A stretch of 64,000 bases of DNA from Marinomonas balearica (GCF_004362145.1 NZ_SNXC01000012.1:124001-188000), one strand, 5' to 3'. Shown: positions 34,714-43,831, counted from the stretch's first letter. The notes: generated by a model from the sequence alone, not told the origin. Numbers and translations are program-made.

Positions 34714-35843
34714 GATGCCGCCTCCTGTTCACCCTTGGTTAGACGTTTTGACGTCAATTGCCCATACAAACCCATTAAACCTTTCGGTAGATAGAGGGTC
34801 ACTAATACAAACAATGCGCCTAACGCAAACAGCCAGCCATCAGGCATAATGGCGGTGAATCGCGTTTTTGCGTAGTTCACTAACAACGCGCCAATAATGG
34901 CACCTATTAAGGTTCCTCGACCGCCGACCGCCACCCAAATGACAATCTCGATTGAGTTTATCGGTGAAAACTCACCCGGATTAATGATCCCAACTTGCGG
35001 AACGTACAATGCCCCAGCAACACCAGCAATCACCGCAGAATACACAAACAACCACACTTTATAGCACTCAGTTCGATAACCGATAAAGCGCGTACGGGCT
35101 TCGGAATCTCGCACTGCAAGCGTTACCTTTCCAAGGCGTGATGACAGGATGCGTTGGCTTAGCATCAATATGACGGCCAACAAAATCGCCGTAATCAAAA
35201 AAAGCGATACGCGCGTTGTATCGGCTTGAAGATCAAACCCTAGAATCTCTTTAAAGTCCGTCAAACCGTTATTGCCACCGAAGCCCATTTCGTTGCGGAA
35301 AAAAGCCAACAGTAAAGCGTAAGTCAGAGCTTGTGTCATGATGGACAAATACACGCCCGTGACACGAGAACGAAACGCCAACCAGCCAAACACAAACGCT
35401 AATAAACCAGGAACAAGAACCGCCATCACCATGGCGAACCAAAATTGATCCATACCTAACCAAAACCAAGGCAGTTCTTTCCAATCCAAAAACACCATAA
35501 AATCGGGCAATAGCGGATTGCCATACACGCCTCTATCACCAATTTGACGCATCAAATACATGCCCATGGCATAGCCGCCCAACGCAAAGAACGCACCGTG
35601 TCCCAAACTCAATATCCCACAATAACCCCAGATAATATCCACAGCCAACGCCAACATAGCATAACACAGGTACTTGCCCAGCAACGTAATACTGTATGTG
35701 CTGACATAAAGTGCAGAATCTTGCGGTAGCAACAGGTTCGCCGCTGATGCCAATACCGTGATGCTCAACAAGATCACCACAAAAGGTAAGGTGTATTTGC
35801 CAGAAGTACGCCCAGCTGAAAACCAATTTAAGAGTTTTATCAT
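34710..35843 (-). CDS. urtC: Urea ABC transporter permease UrtC
   Basis: 377 residues, LivM-type permease with about ten hydrophobic segments. Family landmarks are WGYCGILSLGHGAFFALGGYAMGMYLMR and, later, VGGRGTLIGAIIGALLVNYAKT. It pairs with UrtB in the membrane. Overlaps both neighbours by four bases. Confidence 0.95.
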   Translation of the reverse strand: MIKLLNWFSAGRTSGKYTLPFVVILLSITVLASAANLLLPQDSALYVSTYSITLLGKYLCYAMLALAVDIIWGYCGILSLGHGAFFALGGYAMGMYLMRQIGDRGVYGNPLLPDFMVFLDWKELPWFWLGMDQFWFAMVMAVLVPGLLAFVFGWLAFRSRVTGVYLSIMTQALTYALLLAFFRNEMGFGGNNGLTDFKEILGFDLQADTTRVSLFLITAILLAVILMLSQRILSSRLGKVTLAVRDSEARTRFIGYRTECYKVWLFVYSAVIAGVAGALYVPQVGIINPGEFSPINSIEIVIWVAVGGRGTLIGAIIGALLVNYAKTRFTAIMPDGWLFALGALFVLVTLYLPKGLMGLYGQLTSKRLTKGEQEAAS

Positions 35844-37456
35844 TCTGCCGCTCTCCCTTTTTGAGGGAACAGTCCTTTAGGACGTTTTTGGATAAAGAGT
35901 ATGATGAAGACCAACACGAGAATGGCCGCGAGCACTGCACCCGTTGTCGGTTCTAAGAACTTATTTGCAATCCCTAGAGTGAAAGCCGCCACCAGCGTTC
36001 CCATGAGATTTCCAACCCCTCCAAAGACCACCACCATAAACGAATCAATAATGTAGGATTGACCGAGATTTGGCCCCACGTTCGTAAGCTGAGAAAGCGC
36101 AACACCCGCAATTCCAGCAATGCCTGAACCCAAGCCAAACGTCATCGCATCGACCCATTCCGTTTTCACACCCATTGCTTTCGCCATATTTCGGTTTTGG
36201 GAAACCGCACGCACATTGAGCCCTAATGAACTTTTCTTAAGCAGTAAAACCAGTGCCATAAATACCAAGAGCGCAAACGCCAAGATGTACAATCGGTTTA
36301 ACGTCAACGACAACACTGGGTTAATTTCTAACGAGCCACTCATCCAAGTTGGTGTTGATACCTGACGGTTAAGGGGAGAAAAAATCGTTCGAACTAATTG
36401 CTGAAGAATCAAGCTGATACCGAACGTTGCCAACAAGGTTTCTAACGGTCGCCCATGCAACCGACAAATCACCAAACGCTCAATGAGAACCCCCATTAGC
36501 CCTGAAACCAAAAACGCCGCAGGAATTGCAACCCAGATGGAATAATCAATGTGGTTCGGCATCATAAGCTGAACAACGTAAGTCGTGTAAGCGCCCAGCA
36601 TGATCATCTCGCCGTGTGCCATGTTAATCACACCCATCACACCAAACGTAATCGCAAGGCCGATTGATGCCAGCAACAACACAGAACCAAGGCTTAAACC
36701 AAAGAAGAGTTGATCGACCAAGGCGTAACGCTCGACGCGTTGGTTAATACTGACTAAAGCTTCGTCGGCCGCCGCTGCGACAGCCTTGTTTGAATCGTTC
36801 GTAAGTTTCGTTAAACCATTACGAACATCGTTTTCTAAACTGTCCGACAAATCTTCAATAGCAGACAGGCGAACACTTTGACTGTTCGATTTATCCGATG
36901 CGGCATACAAAGAAAGCGCCGTTGCTATCATGGCTTTTACATCGAGATTTTGTTCTTTGACATGCAACCCTTCGAGTATACCGATCACATTTTTATCGAG
37001 CTTCGCTAACAACTCACGTACCGCCGCTTCCCGCACGCTTGAGTCTTCTGACGTCAACTGAATACGGGCAATTACACTGCGCAACTTGCCGCGTAACTTA
37101 TTATTTACTTTAACTTTTTTGACCTGCTTCTTTTTAAGGTCGGGCATTGGATCGCCGGAAAACATTGCCTGAAAGGTAACCTGCTTCCCTGATCCCATTT
37201 TTTCAACAAGAGAACGGTTCGATTTTACATAATAAAGATTGCCCGCAAGCCACGTGCGAAAAAGAGGAAGGTAGGCATCGCCGCCTTCCGCTTCTAGCTT
37301 TTCAACCACGGCAGGCATCTTAGACAGTTTGGTTTTGGTCAGTTCAAGCAACATAGGGCTGCCCGACTGAACCGTAGCCTCACCTGTCGCCGCATGAGCG
37401 ACACTAAAAGGCAGCAACGCACCTATTAATAAGCAAAGCGTCAGAATAGCGTTCAA
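35840..37456 (-). CDS. urtB: Urea ABC transporter permease UrtB with periplasmic extension
   Basis: 538 residues. A signal peptide (ending near AHAATGEA) and an extension of about 220 residues, helical and HEAT-like (SSVREAAVRELLAKLDKN, VRNGLTKLTNDSNKAVAAAADEAL), precede a LivH-type permease domain (GVINMAHGEMIMLGAYTTYVV; GGVGNLMGTLVAAFTLGI). The long N-terminal extension is normal for UrtB but absent from LivH. A terminator-like hairpin separates it from urtA. Confidence 0.95.
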   Translation of the reverse strand: MNAILTLCLLIGALLPFSVAHAATGEATVQSGSPMLLELTKTKLSKMPAVVEKLEAEGGDAYLPLFRTWLAGNLYYVKSNRSLVEKMGSGKQVTFQAMFSGDPMPDLKKKQVKKVKVNNKLRGKLRSVIARIQLTSEDSSVREAAVRELLAKLDKNVIGILEGLHVKEQNLDVKAMIATALSLYAASDKSNSQSVRLSAIEDLSDSLENDVRNGLTKLTNDSNKAVAAAADEALVSINQRVERYALVDQLFFGLSLGSVLLLASIGLAITFGVMGVINMAHGEMIMLGAYTTYVVQLMMPNHIDYSIWVAIPAAFLVSGLMGVLIERLVICRLHGRPLETLLATFGISLILQQLVRTIFSPLNRQVSTPTWMSGSLEINPVLSLTLNRLYILAFALLVFMALVLLLKKSSLGLNVRAVSQNRNMAKAMGVKTEWVDAMTFGLGSGIAGIAGVALSQLTNVGPNLGQSYIIDSFMVVVFGGVGNLMGTLVAAFTLGIANKFLEPTTGAVLAAILVLVFIILFIQKRPKGLFPQKGRAAE

Positions 37457-37489
37457 ATTTCTGCTCCAAAATAGATTGGAAGATGATCT

Positions 37490-37525
37490 AAAAAAACTCC
37501 CAGCCAGCGTAACGCCAGCTGAGAG
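37490..37525 (-). terminator. Terminator hairpin between urtA and urtB
   Basis: On the minus strand CTCTCAGC pairs with GCTGGGAG (one G-U), enclosing GCG-TTA-CGC, and is followed by seven T. An upstream CTCCCAG (37534-37540) is a perfect competitor for the 3' arm, so an antiterminated fold is possible. It probably lowers urtBCDE expression relative to urtA. Confidence 0.75.
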
Positions 37526-37582
37526 GTTTACCCCTGGGAGAGTAAAGTTCGGACAGTGATTGCGTTTTTACAGAAGAGCCTT

Positions 37583-37679
37583 AGACCCCTCCCTAACCCT
37601 CCCCTTTACCAAGGGAGGAAATATCAACACTTCGGTCTGACTCCTCCCCCTTGCCAAGGGGGAGATTGGGAGGGGGTCT
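37583..37679. repeat. Palindromic repeat element in the urtA/urtB gap
   Basis: About 97 bases: AGACCCCTCCCTAACC on one end, inverted ATTGGGAGGGGGTCT on the other. Internal stems are CCTCCCCTTTACCAAGGGAGG and CCCCCTTGCCAAGGGGG. Same architecture as 28268-28356. Confidence 0.8.
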
Positions 37680-37700
37680 CAGTAAAAAACGACAACTAAA

Positions 37701-38984
37701 CTAATAGTTCTGACCAGAACACGCCTTAGTCTCAGTGTTGTAGTTGCCACACTTAACTGGGTCAGTCCAATCCGCAATCAGGTCTTTAGAACCCGGAAGG
37801 AAATCAGACCATGCATCACCAGCAACAACGCCGTCTGTTTCCCAAACCGTTTCAAATTGACCATCGTCTTGGATCTCACCAATAAGCACTGGCTTGCTCA
37901 AGTGATGGTTTTTATTCATAACAGCAACACCACCTGTAAGGTTCGGCGTTTCTTGACCAATCATGGCTTGCTCTACAGCATCAACGTCCGTCGTACCTGC
38001 GTCTTTCACAGCATTCGCCCACATGTTAAAGCCGATGAACGTCGCTTCCATTGGATCATTTGTTACGCGATCAGGGTTCTTAGTGAACGCTTTCCATTGA
38101 GTAATAAACTCTTCGTTCTCTTCTGTTTCAACACTTTGGAAGTAGTTCCAAGCCGCTAGATGCCCAACCAAAGGCGTCGTATCCAAACCAGATAACTCTT
38201 CTTCACCTACAGAGAACGCCACAACGGGGATGTCTTCGGAAGAAATACCTTGGTTACCTAACTCTTTGTAGAACGGTACGTTTGCATCCCCATTGATGGT
38301 CGAAACAACGGCCGTTTTCTTACCCGCACTACCAAATTTATTAATGTCAGAAACAATCGACTGCCAATCAGAGTGGCCAAATGGCGTGTAGTTGATCATG
38401 ATGTCTTCTTCCGCTACACCCATGTCTTTTAGGTAAGCTTCTAGAATTTTGTTCGTGGTACGTGGGTAAACGTAATCCGTACCGGCAAGAACCCAACGCT
38501 CAACCCCTAGCTCATCTTTTAGGTAATTAACCGCAGGAATCGCCTGTTGGTTCGGCGCAGCGCCTGTGTAGAACACGTTTTTAGACGACTCTTCGCCTTC
38601 ATACTGAACAGGGTAGAACATCAAACCGTTTAGCTCTTCGATAACCGGCAAAACAGATTTACGAGACACGGACGTCCAACAACCGAAAATCACATCCACT
38701 TCTTCCTCTGTCAGAAGCTCACGCGTTTTCTCTGCAAACAGTGGCCAGTTTGAAGCAGGGTCAACAACAACCGCTTCTAACTTTTTGCCCAGCAAACCAC
38801 CTTTCTTGTTTTGCTCTTCTACCATCATTAAGACAGTGTCTTTCAGCGTGGTTTCAGAAATCGCCATCGTGCCAGACAAAGAGTGCAACACACCGACCTT
38901 GATGGTATCCGCTGCCATAGAAGGCAACGCAATAAGCGTCGCGCCAGAAAGCGCAATTGCAGAAGCAAGCGTTTTGATTTTCAT
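37701..38984 (-). CDS. urtA: Urea ABC transporter substrate-binding protein UrtA
   Basis: 427 residues with a signal peptide ending at SMAADTIKVG. UrtA signatures include VGVLHSLSGTMAISETTLKDTVLMM, VVDPASNWPLFAEKTRELL, DVIFGCWTSVSRKSVLPV and MFYPVQYEGEE. It captures urea in the periplasm. First gene of the urt operon; 316 bases upstream hold a perfect palindrome but no clear standard promoter. Confidence 0.96.
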   Translation of the reverse strand: MKIKTLASAIALSGATLIALPSMAADTIKVGVLHSLSGTMAISETTLKDTVLMMVEEQNKKGGLLGKKLEAVVVDPASNWPLFAEKTRELLTEEEVDVIFGCWTSVSRKSVLPVIEELNGLMFYPVQYEGEESSKNVFYTGAAPNQQAIPAVNYLKDELGVERWVLAGTDYVYPRTTNKILEAYLKDMGVAEEDIMINYTPFGHSDWQSIVSDINKFGSAGKKTAVVSTINGDANVPFYKELGNQGISSEDIPVVAFSVGEEELSGLDTTPLVGHLAAWNYFQSVETEENEEFITQWKAFTKNPDRVTNDPMEATFIGFNMWANAVKDAGTTDVDAVEQAMIGQETPNLTGGVAVMNKNHHLSKPVLIGEIQDDGQFETVWETDGVVAGDAWSDFLPGSKDLIADWTDPVKCGNYNTETKACSGQNY

Positions 38985-39125
38985 GTTGAGGTTGTCCTAT
39001 GTGATTTTGAATAAGTAATAGAAGTGGAACGGCGTGGCTTTTTAAGCTCTTTTTCCATTCAACTCGCTAAACACAGTATTCAGAATCACAGCGACAAAGG
39101 GTATGCGCGAAATGCACTAGGGGCA

Positions 39126-39141
39126 TACGTCATTTGACGTA
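39126..39141 (-). promoter_or_regulatory. Perfect palindrome upstream of urtA
   Basis: TACGTCA-TT-TGACGTA, 7-2-7, lies 142-157 bases before the urtA start. It is the most symmetric element in the 316-base gap (38985-39300). Size and symmetry fit a LuxR/NarL-type dimer site, so the response regulator at 22464 is a candidate binder. That link is inference. Confidence 0.5.
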
Positions 39142-39300
39142 GTTGTGGCTAGAGAAACACTCTCTTAAACGTCTGTAATGAACGCCCAGAGGCTTCCTTT
39201 AGATATAAAATGAACGGCTCCAGACGTTAGGAACGAAAGCTCACTAAAGCTGTTTTTCACTTTAACTATGAGCTTACGCTGGCTTCTCTCCGCACCTTCC

Positions 39301-39936
39301 CTAACTTTTATTACTACTTAAGACGGCTATTCCCATTAAGACAAGGACGCTAGACGTGATTTTGGAAACATATGAATTGAATTTCTTTTCGGAAAAGTAC
39401 TTTTTTATATGATGGATACCAATTGAGTAACCTATATGAACAACCGTTACGATCAAACATATCGTGAGAAACATAATCAAAAACTGCTCATTCGCGGAAT
39501 GGTTAACATCGATAAACTGAGGCAAAAATGCGGATAGGAAGATAACGGTTTTCGGGTTGCTAGCCGATACTAAAAACGCCTCAAGAAAAATAGAAAAAGT
39601 AGTATTTTTCTTCACAGAAGCGCCATTGTTATCTATATGAAATGACGAGTTTTTCTTAGAGAGTAAGCTTTTTAATCCAATATAAATAAGATAGCTTCCG
39701 CCAATCACTTTCGCATATAGAAACCAAGTAGGAGATGATTGGAGTAACACACCAAAACCAAGTGCGACCATACAAACAATCAAAAATTGGCAAAGCAAAT
39801 TACCAAAAATGGTTATAAATGAGTATTTCCAGCCGAACTTTATGCTGTTTTTTAACACTAAAAAAACGTTCGGGCCTGGTGCAAGCGTTGTTACGAAGTA
39901 GGCTAAAAAAAACATTAGCCAAACATGTATATCCAT
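39301..39936 (-). CDS. LysE/RhtB-family amino-acid exporter
   Basis: 211 residues with six hydrophobic segments. The family start is MFFLAYFVTTLAPGPNVFLVLKNSIKFGWKYS, and NPKTVIFLSAFLPQFID is the usual second-half motif. It probably exports an amino acid such as homoserine, threonine or an arginine-like compound. The coding sequence is visibly richer in A/T (many AAA, AAT, TTT codons) than the genes around it, a hint of separate origin. No regulator is adjacent. Confidence 0.85.
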   Translation of the reverse strand: MDIHVWLMFFLAYFVTTLAPGPNVFLVLKNSIKFGWKYSFITIFGNLLCQFLIVCMVALGFGVLLQSSPTWFLYAKVIGGSYLIYIGLKSLLSKKNSSFHIDNNGASVKKNTTFSIFLEAFLVSASNPKTVIFLSAFLPQFIDVNHSANEQFLIMFLTICLIVTVVHIGYSIGIHHIKKYFSEKKFNSYVSKITSSVLVLMGIAVLSSNKS

Positions 39937-40257
39937 CTAAAAGCTCCTTCTATAAATTACCCTGACGATTCCTAAAAACACGATGAGAAAGAGTAACATC
40001 GTGGAGACGTATCTCCCTCTTCCTATAAGTCAAAACGTTTTTCTCCCTAAATATAGTCGCGAATCCGACTCCGAAGTGCAACACCCTAAATCAATAAGTT
40101 CAATCAGTAACTAACGGACGCCCCAAATTGCTTCTCCCGTACCAAGGCTTAGCAACCTCTTTTTTAATAGCACCCTGATGCGTCAGTCAACACCGACTAA
40201 CGTATATAGTACCGTTCCATATCTAATCGATATCAGAGTGGTCTAAATTCCACGAAA
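39937..40257. other. 321-base gap without a gene
   Basis: No supported ORF. It contains one small perfect inverted repeat, CACGATG/CATCGTG (39979-39985 and 39997-40003, 11-base loop), just upstream of the LysE-type gene, which might be an operator or a leader hairpin. Otherwise I see nothing recognisable. Confidence 0.5.
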
Positions 40258-40692
40258 TTACAGTGATTCCTCTCTTTCATACTTCGTCAAAACCAACGGA
40301 GCTATCACCAGCACCAAATACACCGTATTGAACACTAGGTTGGAAACCACACCCGATGCAACGGAACCAATGCCATCAATCACGTACCAGACAAGAATGG
40401 CGTAAAGCGTGCTTCGCATGATGGCCTTGTTTCCAGCTTCAATCGCGGGAGCAACGACCCGCCAAAAAAGAACAGCAATAGCGCCTAAAAGACCCGCGGC
40501 GATAGAGACAATCCACATGGTGTTACGATCCAAAGGTTGATTGAGTCGGTCTAATGGCCAATCCGAAATATCCAATATCAGCCTTGCGGGTAAATTGATG
40601 CCAGCAAAGGGTGCCGTTGCCCAAAGTAACGCGTAGGCCGCAAATAGACTGGCGACGATTCGCATAAAAAGTGCACTTGTAGACGGTTTCAT
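40258..40692 (-). CDS. Hypothetical four-helix membrane protein
   Basis: 144 residues, not recognised beyond a resemblance to small uncharacterised inner-membrane proteins. About four helices: LFMRIVASLFAAYALLWATAPF, IVSIAAGLLGAIAVLFW, a Ser/Gly-rich VWYVIDGIGSVASGVVSN, and NTVYLVLVIAPLVL. ATG 40692 gives a normal N-terminus; an ATG six codons upstream also exists. It is divergent from an XRE regulator, with a perfect palindrome between them, so it is probably controlled by that regulator. Confidence 0.6.
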   Translation of the reverse strand: MKPSTSALFMRIVASLFAAYALLWATAPFAGINLPARLILDISDWPLDRLNQPLDRNTMWIVSIAAGLLGAIAVLFWRVVAPAIEAGNKAIMRSTLYAILVWYVIDGIGSVASGVVSNLVFNTVYLVLVIAPLVLTKYEREESL

Positions 40693-40754
40693 TTGGTATC
40701 CTCTTAGCAATGTAAATCCAAGTTGAGCTTACAATTCTCAACGACGACGAAACA

Positions 40755-40771
40755 ATTACCTCAGAGGTAAT
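40755..40771. promoter_or_regulatory. Perfect palindrome between membrane protein and XRE regulator
   Basis: ATTACCTC-A-GAGGTAAT, 8-1-8, sits 24 bases before the regulator start and 62 bases before the divergent gene start. It is very likely the operator of the adjacent XRE regulator. Confidence 0.65.
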
Positions 40772-40795
40772 GAAAAGTGGGTAACAAGGAAAGCC

Positions 40796-41569
40796 ATGAA
40801 CGACAGCTACGGTGTGATTTTAAAAAACTGGCGTAAGCAAAGGCGCTACAGCCAGCTGCAATTATCCGTTGAATCTGGCATATCCAGTCGGCACCTTAGT
40901 TTTCTAGAAACGGGTCGCTCGATGCCCAGTAAAGATACAGTGATTAAACTGGGTAACTTTCTCAAAATTCCAAAACGAGAGATTAACCGGATGTTGAGCG
41001 TATCAGGTTACGCTCCTGTTTTTCAGGATAGCGAGCACCCAAGCAACACGGTAGACATGAGCCCTGTTCTTTTTGCGATGGACACGCTCTTGGCAAACCA
41101 TATGCCATTACCCGCACTGGTATTAAACCGTGATTGGGATGTTGTGAAAGCAAACCCAGCGGCCATCAATATCATGACTAAACTAGGGTTCGCCAACACG
41201 CCGAATCTAATAGAAAGCTTCATACTCGATGATCCTAACCGCTCTAGCGTTATTAATTGGGGCGAAACAGCTTCTGTTCTACTCAGTCGCATCACCTATG
41301 AGATCGATCTAGCAGGCGGCTCCGAACGCTTAATTCAGCTTAAAAACGCGCTTTCGGAAAAACTTCAAAGAGACAACCTCTCTCAAGAGATTGACTACAA
41401 TCAAGCCGCATTGAGTACGACGTTTCAACTCGACAACCATCGACTGACATATTTCTCGCTTGTGACACAAATGGGAGCGGTTCTGGACACTACAACCAGC
41501 GAGTACAAAGTCGAGCTGATGTTTCCATCTAATGAAGAAACAAAACACTTTCATTACGAAGGCCACTGA
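40796..41569 (+). CDS. XRE-family regulator with MmyB-like ligand domain
   Basis: 257 residues. Helix-turn-helix at residues about 7-65 (LKNWRKQRRYSQLQLSVESGISSRHLSFLETGRSMPS). Residues about 90-250 match the MmyB-like PAS-related ligand domain (LPALVLNRDWDVVKANPAAINIM). Such proteins are thought to sense fatty-acid-like or small hydrophobic ligands. AAGGA precedes the start. Confidence 0.85.
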   Translation: MNDSYGVILKNWRKQRRYSQLQLSVESGISSRHLSFLETGRSMPSKDTVIKLGNFLKIPKREINRMLSVSGYAPVFQDSEHPSNTVDMSPVLFAMDTLLANHMPLPALVLNRDWDVVKANPAAINIMTKLGFANTPNLIESFILDDPNRSSVINWGETASVLLSRITYEIDLAGGSERLIQLKNALSEKLQRDNLSQEIDYNQAALSTTFQLDNHRLTYFSLVTQMGAVLDTTTSEYKVELMFPSNEETKHFHYEGH

Positions 41570-41586
41570 TATACGACCGATGATTA

Positions 41587-42483
41587 TTAAAGCGAAAGAG
41601 AGTTTGATGCTTGCAGCACATTCCGAGTATTTTTAGATAAAAGCACATCAGTAAGACGTTCCAATAACTCCCCACCCTCGCGCCAGTAATGCCAATAGAG
41701 CGGTATTTCAATGGCAGCTTGGTCGGGAAATACATCAACAAGTTCACTCGTGCTTTCTGCTGCTTGGTATGTGGGTAATGCGCCGTAGGCGCTGCCAGAA
41801 GCCACTTGTTTCACCATCCCTATACTGGATGGACAGAGGTAACGAGGGGATGAAAATTCTAAGCCCATTTGCGTAAAGGCATCTTCGTGAATCTTGTCTT
41901 TCACGCCGTAAAGCACAGCCGGAGCCTGATTGAGACTCTGTTGATCAATAGCACTAGAGAAGTATGATTGGTGAAATTCAGGAGAGCAATAAAAGCGATA
42001 CGTCATGCTACCAATATAATGGCTGCGTGTGCCGCTTAATGTCTTTTCGGTACTACAAATACACGCCACCACAGAACCCTCTTGAAGATGAGCAAGCCCT
42101 TGGCTTTGATCTTCAGTTATGATCTCAATGGCAACGTTATGTTGCTTTAAAAAGGGAGCCGTTGCGTCATGCCACCAAGTTGAAAGTGAGTCGGCATTCA
42201 TGACAATTTTCAAGGTTGGGATAGAAGAGTCTGGGTTATAAACATTGATGAGTTCATTTTCCAGCAGCTTTACTTTACTAACGTGCTTTGCGATCTCCAA
42301 GCCAACGTCGGTCAGTGCAACTGGGCGGTCTCTTTTAACCAGAAGTATCCCTACTCTTTGTTCTAATGTGCTGATTCTTTGAGAAATTGCAGATTGAGTA
42401 ATACCAAGCGCATTGGCTGCTCGCTCAAAGCTGCCTAATGTTCCGACTTTTTCCAACGCTTCTAACAATCGATAATCCAACAT
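41587..42483 (-). CDS. argP: LysR-family regulator ArgP
   Basis: 298 residues. N-terminal winged HTH LLEALEKVGTLGSFERAANALGITQSAISQRISTLEQRVG matches ArgP (IciA/LysG). The rest is the LysR effector domain. It faces the divergent argO-type exporter across 97 bases, the classic pairing in which ArgP bound to arginine or lysine turns on export. Confidence 0.88.
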   Translation of the reverse strand: MLDYRLLEALEKVGTLGSFERAANALGITQSAISQRISTLEQRVGILLVKRDRPVALTDVGLEIAKHVSKVKLLENELINVYNPDSSIPTLKIVMNADSLSTWWHDATAPFLKQHNVAIEIITEDQSQGLAHLQEGSVVACICSTEKTLSGTRSHYIGSMTYRFYCSPEFHQSYFSSAIDQQSLNQAPAVLYGVKDKIHEDAFTQMGLEFSSPRYLCPSSIGMVKQVASGSAYGALPTYQAAESTSELVDVFPDQAAIEIPLYWHYWREGGELLERLTDVLLSKNTRNVLQASNSLSL

Positions 42484-42580
42484 TAGTATTACTTATTTTG
42501 CATTAGTTAATTTAACTTTACCTTAATTCAAAAGAAGATCAATCTTAGCGTCAATCTCACACAACGGACATTCACACCCC

Positions 42581-43210
42581 ATGTTATCTATGATGCTGAA
42601 AGGCGTATTTTTATCCGGTAGCCTAATTGTAGCGATCGGCAGCCAGAATGCTTTTTTACTTAAGTCCGGTCTGAAAAAACAGCATGTTTTCACCGTCGCT
42701 ACGCTGTGTTTTTTGGGCGATGCTCTGCTAATGACATTGGGTATTTTTGGTATTGGAGCAATCATTCAGGACTATGACATTGCTCAGATCGTGTTGGGTA
42801 TTTTAGGGACAGCTTTTTTAAGCTGGTATGGAACGCTTTCTTTGAAATCTGCTTTGCACAGCAAACATGCTCTGAATGTATCGTCTGATGATACGCAAAA
42901 GCGGGGAAAAACCTCGATTGTCTTAGCCACCGTAGCGATTACCTTTTTAAACCCGCATGTTTATTTAGATACGGTTGTCGTCATTGGCGGCGTTGCCTCT
43001 TCCTTTACATTGGATGAAAAACTGTGGTTTCTAATCGGGTCTGTCTCAGCGTCTTTTCTATGGTTTTATGGCCTTGGGTACGCTGCTACGAAGTTGGTGC
43101 CTGTGTTTTCTCGCCCAAGTACTTGGAAAATACTCGACAGCATCGTGGCTATTATTATGTTTTATATCGCGTTTGAACTTGCGAAATGGACGTACGGCAT
43201 GATGGTTTAG
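42581..43210 (+). CDS. argO: LysE/ArgO-family basic amino-acid exporter
   Basis: 209 residues, six helices. Family start KGVFLSGSLIVAIGSQNAFLLKSGLKKQHVF and LNPHVYLDTVVVIGGVASSF are typical of ArgO/LysE. Likely exports arginine or lysine. ATGs at 42581, 42590 and 42593 are all possible and no Shine-Dalgarno decides between them. Divergent from argP; followed by a bidirectional terminator. Confidence 0.88.
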   Translation: MLSMMLKGVFLSGSLIVAIGSQNAFLLKSGLKKQHVFTVATLCFLGDALLMTLGIFGIGAIIQDYDIAQIVLGILGTAFLSWYGTLSLKSALHSKHALNVSSDDTQKRGKTSIVLATVAITFLNPHVYLDTVVVIGGVASSFTLDEKLWFLIGSVSASFLWFYGLGYAATKLVPVFSRPSTWKILDSIVAIIMFYIAFELAKWTYGMMV

Positions 43211-43228
43211 AGGCTGTATAATAAGCAT

Positions 43229-43259
43229 AAAAAAGCCCCGAATCTCTTCGAGGCTTTTT
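43229..43259. terminator. Bidirectional terminator between argO and yjdM
   Basis: AGCCCCGAA-TCTC-TTCGAGGCT hairpin (one mismatch) flanked by A-run on the left and T-run on the right. It ends argO on plus and the YjdM-like gene on minus. Confidence 0.85.
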
Positions 43260-43286
43260 CCAACAAAATATTCTGTTCGTTTTATC

Positions 43287-43622
43287 TTAGGCTTTCTTAA
43301 CGAACTGAGATTTCAACATCATATCGCCAGCGCCGTCGACTTTACAGTCTAAGTCGTGATCGCCATCAACTAAACGTTTGATTGTCGCTTTGGTACCGAT
43401 TTTAAGCACTTGAGACGAACCTTTTACCTTCAGGTCTTTTGCTAACGTTACCTTGTCGCCGTCTTGTAGTTGCGTGCCATTTGCGTCTTTAATGAAAAGC
43501 GCGTCTTCGTCCACCTCGACTTCATTTGGATTCCAGTCGTGACCACACTCAGGGCAAATCAATAACTCTTGATCCTGATATACGTACTCTGAGTTACATT
43601 TAGGACAATTTGGAAGACTCAT
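43287..43622 (-). CDS. yjdM: YjdM/PhnA-like zinc-ribbon protein
   Basis: 111 residues. A zinc ribbon with paired Cys ([24 protein letters not shown]) is followed by an SH3-like PhnA domain ([31 protein letters not shown]). The family was once called alkylphosphonate uptake protein PhnA but is distinct from phosphonoacetate hydrolase; its function is not settled. ATG 43622 preferred to one three codons upstream. Confidence 0.88.
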   Translation of the reverse strand: MSLPNCPKCNSEYVYQDQELLICPECGHDWNPNEVEVDEDALFIKDANGTQLQDGDKVTLAKDLKVKGSSQVLKIGTKATIKRLVDGDHDLDCKVDGAGDMMLKSQFVKKA

Positions 43623-43797
43623 GCTTATCACTACCTCGTAAAAAACCGGAATAAAAGTGCGGGCATTATACGCTTATTTTTTAGGAACGGGGGAAGTATT
43701 AGATACTCGTGAAGCATGAAATGAGCTTTTGCACATTAGATGCAGCTTATGATGAGCTTAATTGATTTACGCATTGGAGAACCCATCAAGGAAGATA

Positions 43798-43831
43798 AAC
43801 TGGGCAAGCTAAAATGCGGTATTGCCCAGTT
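43798..43831 (-). terminator. Hairpin downstream of ppnP
   Basis: Perfect 10-bp arms AACTGGGCAA/TTGCCCAGTT with a 14-base loop, followed on the minus strand by TATCTT. It lies 59 bases past the ppnP stop and may end that transcript. Confidence 0.4.
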
